This document shows, one piece after another, positions 42,984 through 53,405 of a stretch of 64,000 bases of DNA. Within the stretch, counting starts at the first letter, position 1; each line of letters begins with the position of its first letter. The position numbers and the translations under genes are program-made. The DNA comes from Anolis sagrei (lineage: Eukaryota; Chordata; Lepidosauria; Squamata; Anolidae): assembly GCF_037176765.1 (NCBI RefSeq), contig NC_090022.1, positions 85,031,391 to 85,095,390 of the forward strand. The letters are read 5' to 3'. The notes beneath the pieces were generated by a model. It saw only the letters and a program-made list of their open reading frames with translations. It was not told the origin of the DNA and made no database searches.

Positions 42984-44431
42984 CTGTGAGGGGAACAAAG
43001 GTGAGGGTTAGTGTGCTTTCTCTCAGAAGCGGAAGGAGACAATGGGCAATCTCAAGTGAGAATCAGAAAAAAGTGTGGTCCCAAAATCAGCAGAATCGCA
43101 GAATTTCTTTCTCTGTTCCTCACCGGGCAACCAGGGATGTTCTACATTATCATAACCTATGAATTCTGTAATATAAAATTTGATAACATTGTCATTGTGC
43201 AATAAGTATTTCTAAGAAATCAATAGAATAAGGTTGAAAGAAAAAGAGGAAGAAAAAATGGTGGTGCTTTTATATGACATATGACTTTAATCCAGGGTAA
43301 GAAGGTTCTTAATGCCACTTGATATGTTGTGATATAGGGTGAGATCACAATATGAAAAAACCACGTAGTTTCATTTTGGAGGTGGTGATGATACACATCA
43401 GGTCTGGTACGGAATTAATGGGGACTATTTCTAAATAATTTTACCCACCTAGAACTCAGGGAATAGGTGACGGGAAATTATTTCAGGAAGAAGACAATCA
43501 GAACATATGTTGTACTAGTTTTGCTAGAAAACCTTGAGGGGTTTTTTGGATATTTTGAAAAGTTCAAATTAGACCTAATCATGAACATGGCTTCCCTCCT
43601 TGCCATCCACTGTGATCACCATGCATAGAAACAATCATGTTTTAATGGACAAACTGTCCCCCCCCCCCCTTTATTCCGCAAGTAATACACCTCCAAAGAA
43701 AGGATAGGATCTAATGTACATTTGTTCACCATATAAAGTTGTAATTCCTTAAAAGCCTATTTTTTTAAAAAAAGGAGGGGTTTTTTTCCTTTAGGTTTCT
43801 GCCATTTGTGGCGTGAGATGGGTGAAAGACGGACTCTGAATCAACATTCAAAAGCATGAGGCTATACCTTCTAACTGTCCCGATTTGGCACTGTTAAACC
43901 ACTTCAGGCCATGCAAACACTATAATCTGTTGATACATTTCTTTCAAAGGGAAACCCACAATAGGTTAACAGAGGGTGAGCTGCCGATGACCTGCAGATG
44001 GGTATACCATCACATCTCCGAATACCGTGCCTCTGACGTGCATGGAGAAATTAAAGATGAATGGAGTCAATTCCCACCTGTCTTGCGAATGGTACTCTCC
44101 ACAAATCCTTTGCCTACGGATTCCTGAGTCACCTACAAAATGGACCATGTGTCATATGACGGAATCTGTAGGAACCAGTATGCAAATGGTATCTATCAGA
44201 GATGGGGTATTTTACTGTGTGATAAGAGTCCACCAGTGCTGGCTGGTGGAGTTGTGAATTCACCCCAGTTTTTAATCTGAACTTCAAATGAACTATCAGA
44301 CATGGTGAACTTTATTGCCCAAATAGGTTTAGTGCTTTGGATCGTTTATTTAAAATTCAAATGGAAGTGTAGAGTACATTCTGTCACTGTAATAGAAGCC
44401 TCCATGGCTTAGCTGCAAATCCTTGTAGTAG
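42984..44431. other. SYNPO intron, left part
   Basis: No exon or named repeat is recognised. A 12-base C run lies at 43668-43679. Confidence 0.4.
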
Positions 44432-44955
44432 GACCGGGCTGTGGCGCAGTTAGCTGAGAGCTAGCTGCATTAACTCACTACTGACTGAGAGGACATGAGT
44501 TCAAAGCCAGTCCAGGTTGGAGTAAGCTTCCATCTATTCATCTAGCTTGCTGTCAACCAATGCAGCCCAAAAGACAGTTGAATCTGTCTATCAGGAAATT
44601 TAGGTACTGCTTATGTGGGGAGGCTAATTTAACTAATTTACGACGCCATAAAAGAAAACCTTCCAGCAGCGTGCAGAAGAATGAGGAAGTACTCCATCAA
44701 AGAACTCGGTGTCACAATGGATAGTGAAGCGGCAGCTCCCCCTGTGGCCAGAATCAGGCCAGAATCCTGCATACCCTCTTGAAGCCAGAAAAAGAATGTT
44801 AAATTGCCTCTGCGTCTGTCTATATATGTTGCATGTCTAACTGGCATTGAATGCTTGCCATGTATATGTGCATTGTAATCCGCCTTGAGTCCCCTGTGGG
44901 GTGAGAAAGTTGGAATATAAATACTGTAAATAAATAAATAAATAAATAATAAATC
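44432..44955 (+). mobile_element. tRNA-derived SINE, full-length-like, with (AATA)n tail
   Basis: The head 'gaccgggctgtggcgcagtt' holds an A box and 'gagttcaaagcc' a B box (pol III type). The body includes 'gaaagtgcc'-like text, 'ggaaatttaggtactgctt', 'ggaggctaatttaactaatt' and 'cagctccccctgtggcc'. The 3' end 'aatccgccttgagtcccc' ... 'tggaatataaatactgtaaa' is shared with L2-like LINEs and closes with AATA repeats. About 520 bp long. It lies in the SYNPO intron. Confidence 0.85.
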
Positions 44956-45420
44956 AATAAATAAATAAATACTAGGAGAAGTGAAAATGAATTTTCTCTA
45001 CAACAATGTGTTATTGTTTTGATGCAAAGGATCTTTAGGTGGCTTGGTCTTGAATTTCATGGGGAAATAACAACCACTCATGTTACCAAAGACCTGCTAG
45101 TTTGAGATGAAAATAAAAACAATTGATTTCTTGATATGTATCAATGCCACTACCTATATATTTTAGATTATCTTGGCATAATGGCTATGGCAGTTGTAAT
45201 GCTGATGAATGCATTTTAAAAACTGATTGTTATTTTTTAAAAAAATGGAATGAGTGAACATAGGGGCACCAACAACCAGCAGAAGTTTGCAAAACCCAAG
45301 GTTAAGAAGTCCAAATTCAGTCTGTAAGAGGCCATTGTCTGGCAACCATGCATGGCACAGCATAGCATATTAATTGTGTAATAGTTCTACACCTGTCAGA
45401 CCAACCACTGAATCACTACA

Positions 45421-45525
45421 CAGTGGTCCTACCACTCCCAGAAATCCCAGCCAGTTTACCAGCTGTTAGGATTTCTGGGAGTTGAAGGCCAAATCATCTA
45501 GGGACTCACAGGTTGAGAACCACTG
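45421..45525. mobile_element. hAT-like hairpin MITE
   Basis: This runs from cagtggtcctaccactccca to ggttgagaaccactg, with the inner inverted pair 'ctcccagaaatccc'/'ggatttctgggag'. The family is that of 49118-49232. The target duplication is not clearly readable. Confidence 0.55.
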
Positions 45526-47269
45526 GACTACAATATTCTCACAGCCATTCCATGGTTGGCGGAGAATGAGTGAGCTAGGAGAAGCATCTGGCCATAACCC
45601 TGTATCCGGATGAGGAATGATTACATTGTCCAGTGAGGTCTGCTGGATGAGGTAGTCATTCTGTATTAGAACATAATCAGATTTTTCTGTGAATTTCCTG
45701 CACTAGCCAAAGAATGGTTCAATGATAAGATGGAGGTGGAATTGCTTTGGCCATTGTACAGGGAGGAAGAGAATACTAACCTCCACATCCTCAAGGTGGA
45801 CTTCTGCTTGTGTATGCCACCAACATGATGCCAGCCAACAGGTTAAATGTTAAATTTTCTAAATAGAAACAGCAAGGTAATGTAAACTGCACAGGGAAGT
45901 AGAATCCTTCCCTCCTTCTCGAGGAAATCCTTTCCAGTTATGTCAATGTCTTTCCCTTTTCTCAGCACCTCCTTATTCGTACCAACCACTTCACTCAACT
46001 TATTTGCTAAAATGCTGACCCAGGGAAATGAGTGGCTTTCTGAGAGTTCTATGCCAAGCATTACAGAGTTTTAATTCATGCCCTGTATCCCACCCAGAAC
46101 TACATCAGAACAGAAACTTTTGGAGAAAAGTGCTTACATTTCCTTCACTTCCTATGTACTATTCTATATGGAGCCAACCATCTGCACTTAGCAGTTACAT
46201 TATGATGTATCAGCAAAAGAAAGGAAATAAAGATCTTGCCAAAATGAAGGGTCCAGGCATGAAGCACCTGCCAAACCAACAGCATTTTTCCACCACCTTT
46301 CAGCAAAAACCCTTCATGTCCATCAAATCAGGAGCCAAAACTGTGTGAAACTCATCATCCCCGACACCATTGGAATAATACTGCAACAGTCATACAACAT
46401 TAGGGGTGGACCAATTTGACAGGTCCAGAGCTCAATTTTCTAGTCCTATGAACTTCTGAGGGCTGCCCAGACTGCCAAGTATGCTTTGAAAAACAGAAAC
46501 AGAAATGTACAGTTTTAACAAATAGGTTAGTTTTAACAAATAGATTAAAGAGTGCTAGGAAGGGAGTGGAAGGGGCTCTGACATATTTGGCTTTTCTTGC
46601 AAGCCTGAAGGCAAGGCATTTTGTTTAAAAATTGCCAGGAGGGGAATTCCACATGTGGCCCCAGGGTGGCACTCTGCCCATCCCTGAGGTAAAGTAATGC
46701 TGTAACATAGCTTTCAAAAGTTCAGGAGATTTATTGGACTCCTCAGGTTCCCACCTTTGTGTGTGCAACTTTGCCTGTGCTGGCTGACGTCAAGGCCAAT
46801 CCCTGACCTTGATGGAATGTGACTGTTCCAGCATTTGGCAACATTTGCTCCTTCTCTTCCCTTTTGCCCCTCCATTTCTAGGCACTCCCACTTCAACTGC
46901 ACTTCCTTTTTCTTGCCCCCATCTATTGTTCTTTAATAATGACTTTAGTTGCTGAGGCAACTGTCACAGCAATAGCAGCCATTCTGGTGGGTTAACTGCC
47001 ATAGTCCCAAGCAAGTACCTGGAGGACGAAAAGTGCAGACATTGCCCTCCCCAAATAAAAATCATCCTCCCTCTGAAATTTTCATTGACTTGCCAAGTTT
47101 CTAGCATTTTGCAGGACAGTGGGCCCTCCACATTCACTGAGGTTAGGGGCACAGTGTCCCCACAAAAGTCTAAGAGCCACAGTAAAAAAAAAAATCCTGA
47201 GCGAATACCTCTCTAGAAATCTCTAGATCCACCAGAGATTGACCATAGAGTTGCACTGGAGGACCCATA
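45526..47269. other. SYNPO intron, no named feature
   Basis: No exon-like segment or named repeat is seen. Confidence 0.35.
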
Positions 47270-47372
47270 GATTCCTAAAGATTCCGCCCTGAGTCGCCCC
47301 AGGGGGTTGAGAAGGGCGGGGTAGAAGCACTCCAAATAAATAAATAGATAGATAAATAAATAAATAAATAGA
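47270..47372 (+). mobile_element. L2-like 3' tail
   Basis: The text 'attccgccctgagtcgccc', 'gagaagggcggggtag' and a (AATA/GATA)n tail form the 3' end of an L2-like LINE or a SINE sharing that tail; the 5' part is missing. Confidence 0.55.
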
Positions 47373-49117
47373 ACATTAATCAAATCTGTGAATAATCAAA
47401 TCCCCATAAGCCAAATCTGCAAATATGGTGGGCTGACTAATTTAAAACTTCAACTGAGCATTTGGAAGCACAGTATAAACATCCAAAGAAAAAGGGAAGT
47501 CAAAGTGCTACCAAGGGAAACACAGCAAAAACATGAATTCAAGATGTCATCGATTTTCAATTCCTGATATCCTGCAAGAACATTCAGTACTTTGAAGTAC
47601 CAGATTTGGAAACCTGAGGCAAACCATCTAAAGTTTCCCAGTAATGAATTATCCCACAAAGTGGTGCACCACATGTATTGTTTGACTAACTCATATAATA
47701 TTTCAGTCCTGGCAATGGTGCTCTAGGACTACAGGAGTCATGCATGGTTCAAATCTTCTGAGTGACCATACTTGTGAGCCACTTAAATACAACTCACTGT
47801 TGCCTAGATCAGAGTTTGGATACATCTGGCCCTCCCATTTGTCTTCCTTCTCTCTTGGGGCATACCCACTAATGCAATGGAATTTATAGCAATGGGAGTG
47901 TTGACTTACCAATGTTCTTGCCAATGTTATGGAGTTCCCTCCTGAATTTCTACAGGACAAGCAGGTGAGGGAAGAGAGAAAAGGACCCCTCTGCAACCAC
48001 TCACCTGGCAGGAGCCATGAAAGTGACAGTGCTGCTCAATGTGTCCTTTACCGGGATAATTTTCCTTGGAGATTGCATGCAAAGTTTAGCTTCAGGATGA
48101 ACACTCTCAACCAGGTCTATTAATTCTTAATTGAACTGTGGATATTAAGTCAAGTTCTTCACACTGCTCTACAGCAATATCTCTTTTGAAACAATACATT
48201 CCCCTTCTGAAGATAGGTACTCCTTTTACTTGTGCTGAAAGGCCCAGCTGCTCCAGTTCCCTTTCCCTTTTTAATTTTTAAAAGGGAGCACCATGAGGGA
48301 GCAAGTCTGCCATCTGCCACCTCTTTTGATGGGGAGACTACCAGACAAAGGCCAAATGGAAAATTGGTCTGCTCCTGAAGAACTGTTTACTAATCTACTA
48401 TGAAATGATGGATTGTCCTCTTCAAAATGCAGATGAGAGCTGGGGGATATGTGGATCTCCAAATATTGTTGGATTGCAGTTCCCATCATCTCATGCCAGC
48501 ATGCCTCATGGTGAGAGATGATGGGAGAACAGTCTCACAATATTTGAAAGGCCACTTGTGTGCCAATCTTAATGCAGAGTGAAGAAAAACACTTCCATAA
48601 TAAGTAATGTACATGCATAGAGGCAGCAAAATAATTTCTTTTGGTTTCCTGATATGGCCTATCTTATGCATCTTGAAATTGTCTATTGCATTTTAAGCCC
48701 TGAAGGAAAGACATTGGATGAATGAATGCTTCCTTACTGCTTTGTTCTTCAGGGCGTTCCTTTTTATGGCCTTTTGTAATAAGGTCGCTCTCCTTTTCCT
48801 TCCTCAGGAAGACATCGTGAATCCAACTAGGTTTATCCTGCTGGACTCCATTCAAGGCACTTCAGTAGCAAAGACCTCTGATTAATGGGCAACCATGTCT
48901 GAGTTTGTGTCACCCTTTCATTGAGCAAGTCTGCAACAGAGCTGGGGAAAGGAACTTTTGTGGACTACGGATTTCAATATTCCCTAGCCATTGTGACAAT
49001 TTTTCTCTCTTCTAGAAGAATGTCACATCTAAGCAAAGTGAGATGCCAAAATTATTTTCTTTCTAATATTGTAACATCTGAAATGGGGCAGTAGGGAGTG
49101 TTGATTTTACTCTAGAG
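47373..49117. other. SYNPO intron, no named feature
   Basis: No exon-like segment or named repeat is recognised. Small open frames look random. Confidence 0.35.
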
Positions 49118-49232
49118 CAGTGATTCCCAACTGTAGGTCCCCAGAAGTTTTGACCTCCAACTCCCAGAAATCCTAACATTTCTGGGAATTGGAGGTCAAA
49201 ACACATGGGGAGCCATAGGTTGAGAACCACTG
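49118..49232. mobile_element. hAT-like hairpin MITE
   Basis: The termini cagtgattcccaactg and ggttgagaaccactg surround an inner palindrome (gacctccaactcccagaaat / atttctgggaattggaggtc). The flanks CTCTAGAG and CTCCAATG agree at five of eight bases, a possible old duplication. Confidence 0.7.
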
Positions 49233-49817
49233 CTCCAATGGATGAGTGGTGGTAGTTGGAGACTCTCATGCTACTGGAGCAGTCCATGTCCCCAAGGTTT
49301 CAGCCTGCATTTTAAAAGTGCTCTCCAAGGTACTGAACAGTGTCCTGGAAATAGGTACATCACCTTGAATAACTCCTTTAAAATTTGTACTGATGCTGTT
49401 TCATATCACTTTAACTGCCATGGCTCAATGATATGGAATCCTGGGAGCTGTAGTTTGGTGAGAAACCAGCCCTCTTTGTCAGATAGGGCTAGAGCAGACA
49501 TGGTGAATCTTGGGGTCAACTTTCTGCTCCATGATATTCCAAAGGCCACACGGACTACTAAAAATCTAAACTGGGAATAGCTTTTTAAAAAATTACATAA
49601 ATATGTAGGCATGTATGTATATGATGCATATAGTTCAATGTGAATAGTGGAGGGGATCCTATAAATCAACCTTTAAAATGATTTATTACTGCTAAAAACT
49701 TTCAGAAAAGGCTGTTTGACCTTTTTTGGTTAACATAAGGACAGTCTGGAAATCTGAGGGCCACTAAACAGTCTTGGAAAATCATGAAGGCCAAGGGTTG
49801 CAATTTGACTACCCTAA

Positions 49818-49960
49818 GGCCTCTTCTACACTGCTCTATATCACAGGATCTGATCCCAGATTATCTGGATGATTTGAGTCTCCACTACCATATAATCCAG
49901 TTCAAAGCAGATAATCCAGTTCAAAGCGGTAGGATTTTATATGGCAGTGTAGAAGGGGCC
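49818..49960. mobile_element. Harbinger-like MITE, copy 4
   Basis: The termini ggcctcttctacactg and cagtgtagaaggggcc are flanked by TAA on both sides (49815-49817 and 49961-49963). An inner tandem duplication of 'ataatccagttcaaagc' occurs at about 49887-49926. Confidence 0.8.
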
Positions 49961-51595
49961 TAAGCTAGATATTTGGACATCTATTAATGCATTTGTATCT
50001 ATCTCCCCAAGGTCTGAAATCTGCTGAAGGAACCCTTCAACAGTCAGGGCAATATGCTGTGGGAGGACTTGGGACAGAGCCTTCCCTGTTGTCGTAAACA
50101 ACGTTTTAAATACTTTTTCCTTAGAGGCCTGACTGATGCCCACATTGTTATCATTTGGGTGCACAATTTTTAAAAGTTCACTAAAACTTTGGGACATACC
50201 TGATTTTGTTCAGCTGTGCACATGTGAATAGTTTAAGTTGTTTAACTGCTTTAAATCTGTCTTGCTTTAAAGGTTAAATGACTTAATTCGCTTTTAGGTT
50301 TTACACTATTCTTGTTGCTTCAAATTGTTTTAAATTTATTTTTTGTACACTAGCTTGAGTTCATCCAATATATATTATAATAGAAATATTCAACTAACCA
50401 GCTTACTAAGTACTAAAGATTGTCATTTTGTTTCAAGTTTTATGCTATATTTGTTCTTATGTATTCACAGTAAGCAAGGTGTGTATTTTTAAAAATAACT
50501 CCTCACTATGAAATGTGTCTGGGATTTAGGAAGGAAGCGGGAAAAGTCACTGGGCCTTGATTCAACTGCAAATTTTCTGTGGCCAAGTTAAGGAGGCAGC
50601 AGTATGAATTTGTATTTTTTGCCGGGATGAACAAATGTGACTCCAGAGTTGATCACCAAAGCCTTCACTCTATAAATATCTAGCTATCCCATAGCTGCTA
50701 TGCCTAGCACTTACTCTGTAATTTTCCTGTGGCCTCTCTAACTATCCCTTCTCTAATCACATGGCATATCATACATACACTGCCCCACCACAGCATCTGT
50801 TATATAAGTGCAATTGCATTACACAGGTTTCCTCTGTTTCTTTACATATAGTTGTATGTTTACAACAGAATCGGGTAGAATTAGCTCAACTGGCAGGTAG
50901 TCTGCCATGCAACTGGCGTCTGGTACCTGTTATCTAGTTAGAAGAGTTTCTGCTCATGAACCTTCAATGTAGTAGTTGAACCTGGATTATTCTCTAATCT
51001 GGGATAGAAATGTTAGAGGGGAATGAAATCAACATTGTGTGTAAAGTTTTTTTACATCTCATGTAGCCAACCAGTTTGAGTCTGGTGTATGAACAACACC
51101 CTTTATTCAAAGGGTTCGGTTTGTGGTTTTTGTTTTTTGGTTTTTTTAAAAAAGTGTTGTGGCAAAAACGTAACTCTCCCCACCCACATCCTCACAGAAG
51201 GATTTGTCAGACAACCAAGCAAGAATGCACACAGAGAAAAGGAAAAAGAAAGAGACAGAGGCAGAAGGATATGAAATTCTGATAATTGGTTACAGTGGAT
51301 TAAATAAATATGTGGCATCTATGATTGTCATGTATTGTCTCGCATATTTATTACAATGTGTCGCCACACAGAACTTGCTGATCCAAAAAATCATGGGGTG
51401 GGATGAGTCTAAAATAAAGTGCTAAGTGCTGGGTTTGCTGGAGACTCTTCACTTGACAGACTGATGCAGCACCTGTTTTGTGGAGTCTGGCTGAAGGTCA
51501 AGCTGTGGTTAGCTTGCTCTGCGGGTGCTGAAGCCCATGCCACAATTCATGTACAATTGAAAGCTGCCCCTCTGCCAGTTTGTACCATGGTATGT
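49961..51595. other. SYNPO intron, no named feature
   Basis: No repeat is recognised. On the minus strand the first AATAAA after the short-isoform stop is at 51352-51347, about 2.06 kb downstream; it is a candidate poly(A) signal for the short isoform but unproven. Confidence 0.3.
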
Positions 51596-51690
51596 GGCCA
51601 GCATAACATAATGGCTTGAATACTGGACTATGAAACCCCATTCAGCCATGACCTTGGGCAAGTCACACTCTCTTAGCCTCAGGAGGTGTA
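51596..51690 (+). mobile_element. tRNA-derived SINE fragment
   Basis: 'ggccagcataacataatggc', 'cattcagccatgaccttggg' and 'agtcacactctcttagcc' match the family at 7585-7805 in plus orientation, with part of the tRNA-like head deleted. Confidence 0.6.
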
Positions 51691-53405
51691 CAACAACAGT
51701 ACACATATGTTGTGCAGAGTTTACAGTTCCCACACTGTTATGATTCACATTAAGCTCCAATCAGAGGCAAACAAATAAAGTGGCCAAATTGTCAAAAATA
51801 TTAAGCCAAAGTCTGGTGTGCCATTATCAGAAAAATTGTGTGAATCTTATTAATAGACCCAGGGTCATATTGAAGGTGGCTTAGAGCCACCCCATAAAAG
51901 GATGGTAAACAACACAGATTGTAAAGTGGATTATTTTGGATTACAACTCTCAAAATCCCCCAGCCAAAAAGCTCAGCAGTGAAGGATAGGGAAAGTTGTA
52001 GTAAAAACAGCACCCTACTCTCTGGAAAACAATAATTGTTGCAAAGGTAGGAAATAGGGTGAGGTGGCCTTTCATCAGTACCTGCTCAATAGTCCTGGCA
52101 GCAGAAGAATACTGCAGGGAAGTAAGTAACATGAAATGATTTCCTTACATGTAAGGTGCCAAAGTAGTAGAATTTACCTGAACTCAAATTTGTGCTTGAT
52201 TGATTTGTAAATAATATTTTCAACCTGAGATGGCCACTATTCTTTCATTAGATACATATGAAGTCAAGAGGGCAGTAAAATTCAGCATGATAAAAGTATT
52301 AAAATGTGCTGAAAGGTATTAAAATCGCACTTGTTGCAGTTGCTTAGGGATCTGCTTGTGCCAAAAATGTTTTTCGTACTCTCCTAACTGCTAATGTGAA
52401 TTAACTATGAACAGACCCACCTTGTCTTTCTGTGAACAAACACTACAAGACCTGCAGAAAACTCATGGGTCAGAAGGGAAGATTCACCATGGTAAGGTGT
52501 GGGTTTTTGTGTGAGCTTTCAAAGCAGGATAAGTAAACCAGCACTGCTAAGTATGAAATACAGGTGGGAAGGAGTCCATGAGGTTCTGGGGTTGTTTTCT
52601 TGGAGAAGGGGCATTTCTCTCTCTCACTGTTGATGGTAAAAGGAGACCATGTAAGAAAAATACAGAGCAGAAACTATATGAAGAATAAAAACATACAGGA
52701 GGCAGGAACAGATGGAAGTTGGAGGTGGTGCTATCTGAAATCAAAGATGTTCAGTGGTGAAAACAGCAATGTAGTTTTCAATATCAGCAGAAAGTAGAGA
52801 GGATGTAGGCAGGTCATGCTGACGACTCTGGATGTATATAGGACAGAGGAAAGAACATCCCACAAAGGAAAGAAGAAATTTGCAAAGCAAGGCAGAGATG
52901 AAGCCAGAGATTTGATGCTCCATAAAGTTTCTGGGCATTAGAAGAAAGAAGGCACCAGACACTTCCTCCTGTTTCAGTCAAGTTTCTGCTAACAATCTTC
53001 AAAGATGCCTAAGCTTGAGCTATTTTAGGCTATTATTGTGCACTGCATTACACTCTCTTCAGCTCCCTTTGGAATTCAATCAGCACAAACGCAGGGATCC
53101 AATGGATCAGGTTTTGACAGCACTGGCTCCACCAAGACATGTGAGCACCATGATACACGGGGCTTCTTCCACAGAGCTTTCCCCCAGAAATGTCCCGAGG
53201 GAGCCTGCCTGCTGAAGCTCAGTCTCCTCAATGTAAAAAGTGCCTTGGGTTTGTGAAATATGTTTATATGTGCAAGTTGTATTTGCACACATAATCTGCA
53301 AGAAGCCGTCATTTTGACTCGCTTTTGTTTCTTTCCTTCTGCACACTACCAATTGGTGCTGGTCACTTGCTCAAACTCTCTCACACACATACTTTAAAAT
53401 AACTA
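51691..53405. other. Probable 3' UTR of SYNPO short isoform / intron
   Basis: This lies directly 3' of the short-isoform stop. Some open frames on both strands exist (for example 53076-53352) but none resembles a protein I know; if the short isoform is made, at least the part next to 53405 is 3' UTR. Confidence 0.35.

Noticed and set aside
44432-44510. A tRNA gene suggested by A- and B-box words
   Set aside because: No cloverleaf with intact stems could be drawn, and the sequence continues as a 520-bp SINE with an AATA tail.
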